DNA of 35,208 nucleotides, taken from Streptosporangiaceae bacterium. Its GTDB lineage: Bacteria > Actinomycetota > Actinomycetes > Streptosporangiales > Streptosporangiaceae. Location: assembly GCA_030038495.1 (NCBI GenBank), contig JASHOV010000547.1, positions 1 to 35,208 of the forward strand. Direction: 5' to 3'. A model generated the notes under the pieces. That model was not told the DNA's origin. It saw nothing but the letters and a program-made list of their open reading frames with translations, and ran no database searches. Positions 7,766-16,582 of this stretch are shown piece after piece. Numbering within the stretch: position 1 is the stretch's first letter; every line of letters begins with the position of its first letter. Position numbers and translations under genes: made by a program.

Positions 7766-9844
7766 CTATCGACTATGATACAGCAGGTCGATAATCGAGT
7801 GGTTCTTCGATTTGTCCGCGGCAAGGAACTCCAGCCGCGTGCTAAAGGGCTCGTCGGGCGCGGACACACCGGAACCGATGAGGGTAAAGGACGGAGCACG
7901 GCGTCCGAGGCCCGCGGAATACCAGCCGAGTATGGGGTTGGTCGCGCCCCGGTGCAGCGTCCACCTCAGCTTGGGGGGCAGCTCCATGCGGGCCGAGCCT
8001 GGCAGCGTCGCGCCGCGCCACCTGAGCAGGGCATCCGTTCCGTCGAGTTCCGCGTAGACCTCCGGGCCGAGGTGGAACGCGAGGCGGATATCGTGGCTGC
8101 CGCCGAAGATCTCATCGACTATGTCTATGGCGCGTGAGGCCCGGTCAAGGCGGACGCAGCGGCGGTGCCGCGCCGACGGCATGAGGGAGACGTAGCCATC
8201 GTGCTCGGCCGTCCACTCGGCTGCGTCGCCTATGTCCTGCACTTCGAGCTCCTGAGCGCTGGCATGCCTGAGCCAGAGGAACGGGCCGCCCGCGCCTGAC
8301 TGGTCGCGCCCGTCAATCTCGACCGTATTGTGCCCGATCGTCGAGCGGAAGTACGAGCGCCAGTCGGGATCGCCGTGGTAGCAGTAGGTGCCCGGATCGG
8401 CGAGAATATCGACGCCGCCGCATCGGACCTCGACGGACAGCGCGTCCGCGTGCGCGTGCGCGGCGATGCTGAGATAGCCGTGCGGCCCGCCGTCGCAGCG
8501 GCACCAGATCTCCGGGTCCCGGCCCGGAGCGGTCCGCAGCAGGGTCACGCCCGCGTCGGCGAATCGCCAGGGCCTGCACTCGGGCCGCCCTGGCACGGCG
8601 CGGGGCGTCGTCGGCGCGAGGCCCGCGATGATCGTGCTGGCAGCGTCGGGTGCGATGGTCGGCCACCAGTCGAGCCTGCCGAACCTGGCCGCGCCGAGAG
8701 CGAGCAGTGACGGCCAGCGGTTGGCGGCGGGCGGGTCGAGCAGCAGCACGCGGCCCTCGTCGCCATCACCCTGGCGGGGTGGCCGGAGTCGCTCGTCCAG
8801 GAGAGCGGCACCGCTGTCCACCATCGCGCACAGCCGGTCGAGCGTGGCGTCGCTCAGCGGATGGCCAGCCGCCTCCGCCTCGGCGGCCGCCAGCAGCCCG
8901 AGTTCGGTCACAAAGCAGTGGTAGTCGGAGGCGAGCTCCCGGTTTATGCCGGACGCAAACGTATTGCGGATGAGCTCGCGCTCCAGCAGCTTTCCTGATT
9001 CTCTGCGCCAGCTGCCGCTTTGCCGGAACCATGGAAAAGCGCAGCTAGCCACCAGCTGCCCCGCGGCCTCGGCGATAACGTGATTATTAGCCGATGAGCC
9101 GCGGCTTCGGAACGTGGCCAGGTACTGCTGATGCCAGCGAATTTGCCGGACCGCGAGCCCGTTGTCCTCGAACAGCGCGCCGACCTTCGGCCAGTCATCG
9201 AGCAGGCGCCGGATCCAGGCCATGCTGATAAGGCGGATGCCGATCTCGATGCCGCTCGTCCAGTTGACCCCGGACAGGAACGGGTTCTCCCGCCACCACG
9301 AGGTGAGCTGGTCGCTCACCCGGCGGGCATACTCTTCCTCATGGCTCAGGTACCAAGCGGTAGCGAGCAGCGTGAGGTGCTGCAGCCGGGAGATCTCCCA
9401 TATCTGCTTGACGTTGCCCGTCTGGCTCTCTGACCGCTGGTTGATCCGGAACGCGTACCGGCAGTCCGGGGCGCGCAGCCCGGTCACCGGGTCGTGGAAC
9501 CAGTCAGGCTGGGCCATGTCGTCCCGGTCCACGCCGAGCACCGTCCACGCACCGCACAGCAGCTCGCTCGCGGCGGTAAGGACGGCGTTCCTGGCCTCTT
9601 CGGGCACAAGCGCCGGGGTACCGGTCCGCAGCGTAGCCACGAAACGGTGGCCACCCGCGGCCCCGCTCGCCGCCCCGGCCGCCGCCCCGGCCGCCGCGCG
9701 GACGAGGTCAGCGCGGTGCACCTGCTTGCGCGACCACGCCGCCTGCAGCGCCTTGTCGCGCGCCCGCCACAGCAGCTCGGCCGGCGACATCCTGGCGAGC
9801 CGGCGCGCGTACCAGGCCAGCCCCGATGCTTGCGTCGTGGTCAT
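7766..9844 (-). CDS. Heparinase II/III-like protein
   Basis: 692 aa from ATG 9844, which overlaps the upstream stop as ATGA; the ORF track's longer N-terminus lies inside the previous gene. N-terminal alpha-helical domain (about 70-350) with NNHVIAEAAGQL at 253-264; C-terminal beta-sandwich (about 430-690) with AHAHADALSVEVRCGG and LADPGTYCYHGD, then RSTIGHNTVEIDG. This matches the heparinase II/III family of uronate-polysaccharide lyases. No Sec signal peptide is obvious, so it may act inside or leave by another route. Such proteins sit beside asparagine synthase and bi-domain oxidoreductase genes in many exopolysaccharide loci, where they may process a uronate-containing polymer. An Ala/Gly run at 50-65 comes from a 12-base tandem repeat. 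True lyase activity is not established. Confidence 0.83.
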   Translation of the reverse strand: MTTTQASGLAWYARRLARMSPAELLWRARDKALQAAWSRKQVHRADLVRAAAGAAAGAASGAAGGHRFVATLRTGTPALVPEEARNAVLTAASELLCGAWTVLGVDRDDMAQPDWFHDPVTGLRAPDCRYAFRINQRSESQTGNVKQIWEISRLQHLTLLATAWYLSHEEEYARRVSDQLTSWWRENPFLSGVNWTSGIEIGIRLISMAWIRRLLDDWPKVGALFEDNGLAVRQIRWHQQYLATFRSRGSSANNHVIAEAAGQLVASCAFPWFRQSGSWRRESGKLLERELIRNTFASGINRELASDYHCFVTELGLLAAAEAEAAGHPLSDATLDRLCAMVDSGAALLDERLRPPRQGDGDEGRVLLLDPPAANRWPSLLALGAARFGRLDWWPTIAPDAASTIIAGLAPTTPRAVPGRPECRPWRFADAGVTLLRTAPGRDPEIWCRCDGGPHGYLSIAAHAHADALSVEVRCGGVDILADPGTYCYHGDPDWRSYFRSTIGHNTVEIDGRDQSGAGGPFLWLRHASAQELEVQDIGDAAEWTAEHDGYVSLMPSARHRRCVRLDRASRAIDIVDEIFGGSHDIRLAFHLGPEVYAELDGTDALLRWRGATLPGSARMELPPKLRWTLHRGATNPILGWYSAGLGRRAPSFTLIGSGVSAPDEPFSTRLEFLAADKSKNHSIIDLLYHSR
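9669..9698. repeat. 12-bp tandem repeat inside heparinase-like gene
   Basis: GCCGCCCCGGCC occurs twice head to tail (9669-9680 and 9681-9692), followed by a partial third copy. It encodes the Ala/Gly-rich low-complexity run near residues 50-65 of the heparinase-like protein and keeps the reading frame. Confidence 0.8.
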
Positions 9845-12039
9845 ATCCGCTCCGGCCCGCCGGTCGTGAGACTGTCCTGCACGGCTATGGTCGCCCGCGT
9901 CGTGGCGATCAGCGATGCCAGCGAGATGGGCATGGGCGCGCCGGTCCGGCACGCCTCGACGAACTGCGCCACCTGACGTCGCTGGCCCTTGTCCTGGCCG
10001 CCGCGCGACCTTGCGGACCGCCTGCGCCGCCCGGTCCAGACGGCCGCCCGCCGGAAGTTATCGAGCCGCGCCGTGCGGCCGCCGCCGGAGGCGTCGAAGG
10101 TTTCCTTCGGATAGCGGGCATTGCCGCCCGTCAGGTAGCTGATCGATGCGGTGGACCGATTCGCGAACCGGATGATCGCCTGCACGTCGCCGTGCTCCGG
10201 GCCGGCCTGGGCGAATACCTCCTCCGGCAGGCTGTCCGTCCACCAGCTGAGCGTGTCGATGAAATGGCCGCCCTCGCCGACGAACCGCGATCCCTCAAGG
10301 TCCTCGTTGCGGTACCAGCTGTCGGACGCCAGCTGGCCGGCGTTCACCAGGTAGCGGGCGGACGACGGGGTTCCGGGCCCGAAGTCCGACTTCAGCTGCG
10401 CCAGCATCGGCGCGAAACGCCGGTTGAAGCCGACCATCAGCCGGTCGTTGCCCGTGCTCGCCACGGTGTCGGCGATCCGCTCGAGCTCGTCGCCGGTCAG
10501 GGCGAGCGGCTTCTCCACGAACACCGCCTTGCCGGTCTGCAGCGCGCGGCAGACCAGGTCGGCGTGGGTGTGGTGGCGGGTCACGATGAAGATGGCGTCC
10601 AGTTGCTCATCGCCGAGCACGGCATCAGCGGCCGTCGATGCGGTCGTGAACCCGAATCGGCGCTGGGCGTTGGCCGCCGACAGCGACCGGGTCGTGGCCA
10701 CGTGCGCCAGCTGCACGCCGTCGAGCCGGGCGAGCTGCGGCAGCAGCATCGATGAGGCGTAGTTGCCCGCTCCTATGAACCCCACGGCCAGCTGCCGCGC
10801 TCCGGCGCCGCGCGGCCCGCGGGCGCTGCCGCCCGTGTTCTGGCTGCCGCCCGTGTTCTGGCTGACCGGCACCTGGCTGCCGGAGGTCGGCGGCGGAGCC
10901 TCGGCCGGCGCCGGGTACTCGAGCAGGACGCCTACCGCCGCCAGCGCGCCCGACGCGAGGCGGTTGTACACCTCGGTCGCGTTCTCCATCGGGAAGACGC
11001 CGGACACGAGCGATTCGACCTCGAGGTCGTTGCGCGCGATCAGGTCGAGGAAGCAGGCGAGGTTGCGGCGCTCGGTCCAGCGGACGTAGCCGGCCGGGTA
11101 GTCGATGCCCTCGAGCTCGTACCGGTCGTCATAGCGACCCGGTCCGTAGGACCGGGAGAAGCGGACGTCGAGCTCCTTGTCGTAATAGGCGTTCCACGGC
11201 AGGTCAAGCCGGGTCTTACCGATATCCACCACGCGGGCGCGGTCTCTGGCCAGCCGGGCGGCAGCCTCGACCGGTCCGTTGGACGACCCGCCGGCCGCCA
11301 GCAGCACGTGGTCGGCACCGCGCCCGTCTGTCATCCCGGCCAGTGCCTGCTGGACTGCCGCCAGCCCGTCCTCCGTCGGTGCCGCGCAGAGCACTGCCCC
11401 GGCCTTCTCGGCCAGCCGGCAGCGCTCCTCGACGACGTCGAGCCCGACGACGCGCACTCCAGCAGCGATCAGCAGCCTGATCGCCAGCTGGCCGACGAGG
11501 CCGAGCCCTATCACGCAGGCGCTGTCGCCCAGCTGGACCTCGGCTCGCCGGACGCCCTGCATGGCGATGGCCCCGACGGTCGCGAATGCCGCATGCTCGG
11601 GCGCGACGCCTGATGGCACCGGAACGCAGAGGTTGACCGGGATCCAGTTGTACTCGGCGTGCAGGGCGTGCTCGTTGCCCGCGGCCGCGACCAGCTGGCC
11701 GACCCTGAACTCCTCCGCTCCCCGGCCCACCTCGACTACGACACCGCAGAGTGAGTAGCCAAGCGGCGTATAGGAATCGAGCCGGTTCATGACCTTCTTG
11801 TAGGTGCCGACCGCGCCCTGCTGCGCCACCGAGTCGAGCACCTTGCGGACCTGGTCAGGACGTGCCCTGGCCTTGCCGACCATGGACATCCTGGCCTCGG
11901 TCAGCTTCATCATCTCGGTGCCGGTCGAGATGAGCGAGAACAGCGATCGCACCAGCACGCCGCCCGGCCTGCAGGAGGGGGCCGGCACGTCCAGGACGGT
12001 CAGCTCGCCGGACTTGTAGTTCTGCGCTATCTGCTTCAT
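9841..12039 (-). CDS. Bi-domain oxidoreductase: zinc-type alcohol dehydrogenase + Gfo/Idh/MocA
   Basis: 732 aa; ATG 12039 with AGAGG about 6 bases upstream. Residues 1-375 form a medium-chain dehydrogenase/reductase: LFSLISTGTEMMKL, TPLGYSLCGVV and the NAD(P) loop GLGLVGQ at 178-184. Residues about 376-414 are a Pro/Ser/Gly linker containing a doubled SQNTGG. Residues about 415-730 form a Gfo/Idh/MocA oxidoreductase: VGFIGAGNYAS, VEKPLAL at 508-514 with the catalytic Lys of EKP, and EGGHFIDTLSWW. Bi-domain fusions of this type recur in exopolysaccharide loci next to asparagine synthase and heparinase genes. The likely role is redox chemistry on a nucleotide sugar, for example a 3-keto intermediate; the substrate is unknown. 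Coupled to the heparinase gene (ATGA). Confidence 0.9.
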   Translation of the reverse strand: MKQIAQNYKSGELTVLDVPAPSCRPGGVLVRSLFSLISTGTEMMKLTEARMSMVGKARARPDQVRKVLDSVAQQGAVGTYKKVMNRLDSYTPLGYSLCGVVVEVGRGAEEFRVGQLVAAAGNEHALHAEYNWIPVNLCVPVPSGVAPEHAAFATVGAIAMQGVRRAEVQLGDSACVIGLGLVGQLAIRLLIAAGVRVVGLDVVEERCRLAEKAGAVLCAAPTEDGLAAVQQALAGMTDGRGADHVLLAAGGSSNGPVEAAARLARDRARVVDIGKTRLDLPWNAYYDKELDVRFSRSYGPGRYDDRYELEGIDYPAGYVRWTERRNLACFLDLIARNDLEVESLVSGVFPMENATEVYNRLASGALAAVGVLLEYPAPAEAPPPTSGSQVPVSQNTGGSQNTGGSARGPRGAGARQLAVGFIGAGNYASSMLLPQLARLDGVQLAHVATTRSLSAANAQRRFGFTTASTAADAVLGDEQLDAIFIVTRHHTHADLVCRALQTGKAVFVEKPLALTGDELERIADTVASTGNDRLMVGFNRRFAPMLAQLKSDFGPGTPSSARYLVNAGQLASDSWYRNEDLEGSRFVGEGGHFIDTLSWWTDSLPEEVFAQAGPEHGDVQAIIRFANRSTASISYLTGGNARYPKETFDASGGGRTARLDNFRRAAVWTGRRRRSARSRGGQDKGQRRQVAQFVEACRTGAPMPISLASLIATTRATIAVQDSLTTGGPERI
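10826..10861. repeat. 18-bp perfect tandem duplication in linker of bi-domain oxidoreductase
   Basis: CTGCCGCCCGTGTTCTGG is repeated exactly (10826-10843 and 10844-10861). On the coding strand it gives two copies of the hexapeptide SQNTGG in the interdomain linker. A length change in whole units would leave the frame intact. Confidence 0.9.
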
Positions 12040-12060
12040 CGCATCCTCTGGCCGGCTCCG

Positions 12061-12080
12061 CGCCCGGCGCCCGGCGCCGG
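12061..12080. repeat. CGCCCGG tandem repeat between asnB and bi-domain gene
   Basis: The 49-base gap between the two minus-strand genes contains CGCCCGG CGCCCGG CGCCGG, ending in the palindrome CCGGCGCCGG. It could form a short GC hairpin. There is no T-run, so I do not call a terminator; an attenuating or mRNA-stabilising role is possible. Confidence 0.6.
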
Positions 12081-12088
12081 TTTCCTTG

Positions 12089-13999
12089 TCATGCCGCCAC
12101 GCCCTGGGACTGCGCGTGCCGGTACCACAGCTCGAGTGTCAGCAACTGCCAGATCTGCTTCGAGAAGTCCTCGCGACCTTCCTGATTAGCAGCGACGAGC
12201 TCGCCCACGGCGGCGCGCCGGATCATTCCCGACTGCACGAGCCGGCCGCCGACGAGCACGTCAGCGACCAGCTCCCGCAGGTCCCCGCGCACCCACGCGC
12301 GCAGCGGGGCGCTGAACGACGCCTTCGGCCGGTACACGATCTCGTCCGGCAGCCAGCTCTCGGCCGCGCGCTTGAGCGCGGCCTTCCCCTGCCGTCCGCG
12401 GATCTTCGCGCTGCCGGGTATTGAGAACGCCGCCTCCGCCACGACCGGGTCGACGAAAGGGACCCGGACCTCGACCGAGGCCGCCATGCTCGACCGGTCG
12501 GTGTAGCCGAGGTTCAGTCCCGGCAGGAACATGCGCGCGTCGGCCAGGCACATCCGGCTGACCTCGTCGGTTAGCGCGTTGTCGTGATAGATCTCGCTGT
12601 GCTCAGCGACCACGTCGTCGACGTAGCCGGCGAGGTCGGGGCTGACGAGCGCCACCAGCTCGGCCGGGTCGTAGAGGGTGTAGCTGCGCCGGAAACGCGG
12701 CTCCTCCGCCAGTTCGGCGAACGTCAGGAAGCGCTTGGCCCACCTGGCGTAGCGCAGTCCGCGGCCGCCCGCGGTGACCGGCAGCCAGCGCACAGCCGGC
12801 CGGATCACGCCGTGCCGCACCGCGCCGGGCAGCCGACGATACCGGCCGGCAAGCACGCAGGCCAGGTGCTTGCGGTAGCCGCCGAAGAGCTCGTCGGCGC
12901 CCATCCCGGACAGGATGACCTTGACGCCGCGCTCGTGCGCGGCCTCGCACATCAGCAGCGTGTTGATCGCCGCCGGATCGCCGATCGGCTCGTCGAGCAC
13001 GTCCACGATGCGCGGCAGCATGTCGACAATGTCCGGCTCGATCTCGATCTCATGCAGGCTGATGCCGTACCTGGCCGCCACCTTCCTGGCGTAGACGGCG
13101 TCATCGGGCATAGCCTCCAGCCGCTGGTCCTCGGGCCGGAAGGTGATCGTGTAGGCGTCGATGCCCGGGTTCGCCTGGTGGGCGAGCACCGTGACAATGC
13201 TGGAGTCCAGGCCGCCGGAGAGGAAGCTCGAGATCGGCACGTCGGACACCAGATGGGCGGCGACCGATTCCTCGACCACCGCGCGCAAGTCGGCCGGAGG
13301 TCCCGCCGCCGCCCTGGCGGCGACATCGGTGATCTGCCAGTACTGCCGCGCTGACACGTTGCCGTCGGGGGTGATCAGCGCCCACGATCCTGCGGGCAGC
13401 TTGCGCACCCCGTCGATCGAGCAGCGCTGTTCCGGCAGCCAGTAGTAGAGCATGGAGGCGATCAGCGCGCCTGGCTCGATCCGCAGCTCGGCACCCACGG
13501 CTGCCACCAGCGACTTCAGCTCGGAGGCGAAAACGACGCCGCCGCCGCGGGGCAGGTAGTACAGCGGCTTGATGCCGAACGGGTCCCGCGCCAGGACGAG
13601 GTCTCCCGTGCGCTCGTCCACCAGCGCGAAGGCGAACATGCCGCGGAAACGCCCCAGTGCCTCCGCACCCCAGCGTCGCCAGGCCTCGAGCACCACCTCG
13701 GTGTCGGAGCTGGTCCGGAAGCGGACGCCGAAGCCCTGCAGCTCGGCTCGCAGCGCCTTGTAGTTGTACAGCTCGCCGTTGTAGACGATCGTGAGACCGT
13801 CCTTGCGCAGCGGCTGATCGGCGGCCGAGCTGAGATCGATGATGGACAGCCGGCGAAAGCCAAGCTGCGCCGACACGCGGTCGGTGTCGTGGCTCCAGGT
13901 GCCGGCCGAGTCCGGGCCGCGGTGCGCGATCCGGTCGGTCATGATGTCGACTAGCTTCTGGCCGTCTGCCTGCTGATAGCAGCCCGCGATGCCGCACAT
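12089..13999 (-). CDS. asnB: Glutamine-hydrolysing asparagine synthase (AsnB family)
   Basis: 636 aa. The start is ATG 13999, because the mature protein must begin Met-Cys: [10 protein letters not shown] puts the glutaminase nucleophile Cys2 at the N-terminus. The ORF-track extension covers the end of the previous gene. The N-terminal class II glutaminase domain (1 to about 210) has [10 protein letters not shown] and YNGELYNY; the synthetase domain has the ATP-pyrophosphatase loop [16 protein letters not shown] and a later [14 protein letters not shown]. The enzyme makes an amide from a carboxylate with ATP and glutamine. In polysaccharide loci such homologues are thought to amidate uronic acids or other acidic groups rather than make asparagine; that is inference here. 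It follows the GT4 gene with TGA-C-ATG spacing, so translation is probably coupled. Confidence 0.93.
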   Translation of the reverse strand: MCGIAGCYQQADGQKLVDIMTDRIAHRGPDSAGTWSHDTDRVSAQLGFRRLSIIDLSSAADQPLRKDGLTIVYNGELYNYKALRAELQGFGVRFRTSSDTEVVLEAWRRWGAEALGRFRGMFAFALVDERTGDLVLARDPFGIKPLYYLPRGGGVVFASELKSLVAAVGAELRIEPGALIASMLYYWLPEQRCSIDGVRKLPAGSWALITPDGNVSARQYWQITDVAARAAAGPPADLRAVVEESVAAHLVSDVPISSFLSGGLDSSIVTVLAHQANPGIDAYTITFRPEDQRLEAMPDDAVYARKVAARYGISLHEIEIEPDIVDMLPRIVDVLDEPIGDPAAINTLLMCEAAHERGVKVILSGMGADELFGGYRKHLACVLAGRYRRLPGAVRHGVIRPAVRWLPVTAGGRGLRYARWAKRFLTFAELAEEPRFRRSYTLYDPAELVALVSPDLAGYVDDVVAEHSEIYHDNALTDEVSRMCLADARMFLPGLNLGYTDRSSMAASVEVRVPFVDPVVAEAAFSIPGSAKIRGRQGKAALKRAAESWLPDEIVYRPKASFSAPLRAWVRGDLRELVADVLVGGRLVQSGMIRRAAVGELVAANQEGREDFSKQIWQLLTLELWYRHAQSQGVAA

Positions 14000-14000
14000 G

Positions 14001-15221
14001 TCAGCCAGCGGCCCGATGCGCAGGCGCGGGTTCGGGGCCCTGCCCGAGAACGGTGCGGTAGACGCCGAGGTAAGCGAGCTCCTGATGCGGCCACGCCAGC
14101 TGCTGCTCCACGCGCATCCTGCCCAGCTTGCCGAGCCGGTGCCGCCTCGGCTCGTCGTCCATAAGCTCGACGATGGCGGCGGCGTACTCGGCGACGCTGT
14201 TCGGCGTGACGTAGATCGCGGCTTCACCGGCCGACACCCGGGTCTCGCGCAGGTCGAAGGCCACCACGGGTAGCTCGAACGCCATGTACTCCATCGTCTT
14301 ATTCATGGTGGATAGGTCGTTGAGCGGGTTTTTCGGGTCAGGAGACAGGCCGACATCGGCGGTGGACATGATCGTCGCGACCAGGTCGTCGGGAGCCCGG
14401 CCGGTGAATTCCACGTGCCCGGCCAGGCCCAGCTCGTTCCGCAGCGCCACCAGGTCGTCGAAGCAGTCACCCGAGCCGATCAGCGTGAAGGCGATGTCGT
14501 CCCGGCGGAGCTCGTGCACCACCATGTCGGCCGCACGGACCACGATGTCGACGCCATCCTGCGGGCCCATGACACCGATGTAGGCGGCCAGATGACGGCG
14601 CCCCCGCCGCACCCCCGGCTCGGCCGGGCCGCGCTCGAGCCGGTTTGGGTCCGGGCCCGATCGCACCACGGTGACGGCCGTCGCCGCCTTCCCGCTGCGG
14701 CCCACGGCTATGTCGCGGTAGGAGTCATTGGTGGCGATCACGTGGTCCGCCGTCCGGTGAGTTGCCCGCTCCAGCGCGCGCAGGGCCAGATAGGGAAGCC
14801 GCGGGCCGCCAGGGAACCGGGACTGGTAGAGCTCCGGGCAGAGGTCATGGTGGTCGAACACGAATCTGGTCCGGTCCAGCAATCGGAGCACGAGCGCGAT
14901 CGGCCAGAAAATATCCGGCGGATTGCAGGCCTGTATGACCTGGAACCGCCCCGACCGCCGCGCCTTCATCGTCAGCCAGGCGGTGGCGGCGAACGAGTAG
15001 GCGTACTCGTTGATGAAACCGAGCTTGCTGCCGCCCGGCGCATACGGGCGGTACTTATACAGCCGTACGCCGTCGACGATGTGGCGAGCCGGATCGCCCT
15101 GTCCTTTCGGGCATATGACGCTGACTTCATGCCCGGCCGACGTGAGCGCCCGGCACTCGAGCCACACCCTCCGGTCGAAGGGGACAGGAAGGTTCTGCAC
15201 GATGATCAGGATCCGGCTCAC
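14001..15221 (-). CDS. Glycosyltransferase family 4
   Basis: 406 aa. It begins MSRILIIVQNLPVPFDRRVW, the typical first strand plus the PFDRRVW motif of a large GT4 group in capsule and exopolysaccharide loci; DLCPELYQSRF and a late NKTMEYMAFELPVVAFDL, with the donor-site Glu in MEYMAF, complete the pattern. GTG start at 15221, without a good Shine-Dalgarno, but its first bases overlap the stop of a 20-codon leader ORF as GTGA, so it is probably translated by coupling. It is the first large gene of the minus-strand operon running through asnB, the bi-domain oxidoreductase, heparinase and two Wzz genes. Role: addition of one sugar to the lipid-linked repeat unit on the cytoplasmic membrane face. 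Donor unknown. Confidence 0.9.
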   Translation of the reverse strand: MSRILIIVQNLPVPFDRRVWLECRALTSAGHEVSVICPKGQGDPARHIVDGVRLYKYRPYAPGGSKLGFINEYAYSFAATAWLTMKARRSGRFQVIQACNPPDIFWPIALVLRLLDRTRFVFDHHDLCPELYQSRFPGGPRLPYLALRALERATHRTADHVIATNDSYRDIAVGRSGKAATAVTVVRSGPDPNRLERGPAEPGVRRGRRHLAAYIGVMGPQDGVDIVVRAADMVVHELRRDDIAFTLIGSGDCFDDLVALRNELGLAGHVEFTGRAPDDLVATIMSTADVGLSPDPKNPLNDLSTMNKTMEYMAFELPVVAFDLRETRVSAGEAAIYVTPNSVAEYAAAIVELMDDEPRRHRLGKLGRMRVEQQLAWPHQELAYLGVYRTVLGQGPEPAPAHRAAG

Positions 15222-15280
15222 CAGGCCAGCCCTTGGTATCGGCCAGCCTGGATCTCGTGGCCGACCACCGCAACTTTCAT
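15218..15280 (-). CDS. 20-residue leader ORF coupled to GT4 gene
   Basis: Too short for the ORF track. Minus strand: ATG 15280, peptide MKVAVVGHEIQAGRYQGLAW, stop TGA at 15218-15220 overlapping the GTG start of the glycosyltransferase as GTGA. A GGGGAAG ribosome-site candidate lies about 8-10 bases before the ATG, while the glycosyltransferase itself has none. The predicted promoter at 15346-15374 ends 65 bases before this ATG, in line with the leader lengths of other units; measured to the GT start it would be 124 bases. The peptide looks like the first beta-strand of a Rossmann or GT-B protein (MKVAVVGH), so it may be the remnant of an older start. Either a translational-coupling leader or a decayed N-terminus; no function assigned. 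Confidence 0.5.
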   Translation of the reverse strand: MKVAVVGHEIQAGRYQGLAW

Positions 15281-15345
15281 GGCGTCACTTCCCCGGGCTT
15301 GACGTGCTCACTTGGGCCGGCCTGGCGCCTCGCGCCTGACCGTAA

Positions 15346-15374
15346 ATACGAGCGATGAAGCCGCGCGGTGATAC
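15346..15374 (-). promoter_or_regulatory. Predicted promoter, locus motif (site C)
   Basis: Minus strand: GTATCA (15374-15369), 17-base spacer (one shorter than the others), TCGTAT (15351-15346). It would drive the long minus-strand operon of leader ORF, GT4, asnB, bi-domain oxidoreductase, heparinase and the Wzz pair. It faces site D, 43 bases away, in the same 216-base divergent region (15281-15496). Confidence 0.55.
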
Positions 15375-15417
15375 GCCGGGGCAGACCCGAGATGCACGGA
15401 AAGGGCGGTTGAGGGAT

Positions 15418-15447
15418 GTATCAGCCCGCAGGCCCTGGTGCTCTAAT
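15418..15447 (+). promoter_or_regulatory. Predicted promoter, locus motif (site D)
   Basis: Plus strand: GTATCA (15418-15423), 18-base spacer, TCTAAT (15442-15447). It ends 49 bases before the GTG at 15497. Because the -35-like block overlaps the ORF-track ATG at 15416, that ATG is unlikely to be the true start. Confidence 0.55.
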
Positions 15448-15496
15448 TGCTGGTAATGCTGCTTCTTTGCCCGGCTGGCGGCCGAGGACGTTGGGG

Positions 15497-16582
15497 GTGA
15501 AGGTCTTGAAGGTCCTGGTTGCCGGCGATCGCGGTTATATCGGTGCCGTGCTTGTGCCGCTGCTGCGCTCATCCGGGCACGCGGTCGATGGCCTGGATCT
15601 TGACCTGTACCAGGGCTGTGACCTCGGGCCGATGCCTGCTCACATCGGGCCGCGGCGCCCGCAAGACATCCGGGACGCCGAGCCGGGCGAGCTGACCGGC
15701 TACGACGCGGTGATCTGCCTGGCGGCCCTGTCGAACGACCCGCTCGGTGATCTCAACCCCACGGCGACCTACTCGGTCAACCTGGAGGGGACGCTGCAAC
15801 TGGCACGCGCGGCCAAGCAGGCTGGCGTGCAGCGGTTCCTGTTCGCCTCGTCCTGCAGCCTCTATGGCGCGGCGGGCTCGGCCGCGGTCGCCGAGGACGC
15901 CGACCTGCTGCCGGTCACGCCCTACGGCGAAGCCAAGATCGCGGCCGAGCGCGAGCTGTCCCTGCTGGCCGACGCCAGCTTCAGCCCGACGTACCTGCGC
16001 AACGCCACCGCGTACGGGGCCTCGCCGCGACTGCGCCTGGACATCGTGGTCAACAACCTGACCGCGGTCGCGATGACCACAGGCGAGGTGCGCCTGCAGA
16101 GCGACGGGTCGCCCTGGCGGCCGCTGGTCCACATCGAAGACATAAGCCGGGCCTTCCTGGCCGTGCTCACCGCGCCGCGCGAGCTCATTCACGACGAGGC
16201 CTTCAACGTGGGTCGCCCGACCGACAATGTGCAAATCCGTGATATCGCGGAGCTGGTCCGCGAAGCCGTCGCCGGGTCCAGGATCTCGTTTGCCGATGGC
16301 GCCGGACCGGACCTGCGCAACTACCGGGTGGACTTCTCGAAGCTGACCGACACGTTCCCCGACCTCAAGCTGGCCTGGAGCGTCAGCCAGGGCATTGACG
16401 AGCTCGCGGCCGCCTACGCGGACTACGGGCTTACCTATGACGACTTCGTGTCGTCGCGGTTCGTCCGGCTCCGCCGGATCCGCGAGCTGCTCGCCGCGGG
16501 GGTAGTCGACGAGATGCTGCGACGACAGAGTGACAGCCAGGTCGCGGTACCGGCGTCCGGCATCGCCCGGGGGGCTCGTTGA
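15497..16582 (+). CDS. NAD-dependent sugar epimerase/dehydratase (extended SDR)
   Basis: 361 aa from GTG 15497, chosen because GAGGA lies 8 bases upstream, the nucleotide-binding strand LKVLVAGDRGYIG follows at once, and the predicted promoter lies just before it. Seen: the GxxGxxG loop as GDRGYIG, the acidic residue after strand 2 (GLDLDLY), catalytic Ser in FASSCSLYG, the Y-x3-K pair in PYGEAK, and VHIEDISRAFL, typical of sugar-nucleotide SDRs. It should epimerise, dehydrate or reduce an NDP-sugar in the cytoplasm. The N-terminal DLYQGCDLG segment recalls epimerases found beside RfbF-like and C-methyltransferase genes, so it may act on the same sugar as the genes at 365-3132. It overlaps the flippase gene by 53 bases if that gene starts at 16530. 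Confidence 0.85.
   Translation: MKVLKVLVAGDRGYIGAVLVPLLRSSGHAVDGLDLDLYQGCDLGPMPAHIGPRRPQDIRDAEPGELTGYDAVICLAALSNDPLGDLNPTATYSVNLEGTLQLARAAKQAGVQRFLFASSCSLYGAAGSAAVAEDADLLPVTPYGEAKIAAERELSLLADASFSPTYLRNATAYGASPRLRLDIVVNNLTAVAMTTGEVRLQSDGSPWRPLVHIEDISRAFLAVLTAPRELIHDEAFNVGRPTDNVQIRDIAELVREAVAGSRISFADGAGPDLRNYRVDFSKLTDTFPDLKLAWSVSQGIDELAAAYADYGLTYDDFVSSRFVRLRRIRELLAAGVVDEMLRRQSDSQVAVPASGIARGAR

Noticed and set aside
7775-7781. Another GTATCA (minus strand) upstream of the Wzz-like gene at 7715
   Set aside because: It falls in the last codons of the heparinase-like gene and has no TCNNNT block 17 or 18 bases downstream, so it was not counted with the nine promoter sites.
12584-13354. 256-aa plus-strand ORF inside asnB
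   Set aside because: Fully antisense to a gene with intact catalytic motifs; no independent evidence for coding.
15416-15496. N-terminal extension of the epimerase from ATG 15416
   Set aside because: The ATG overlaps the -35-like block of site D, its GAGGG lies right against the ATG, and the encoded segment precedes the conserved NAD-binding strand.
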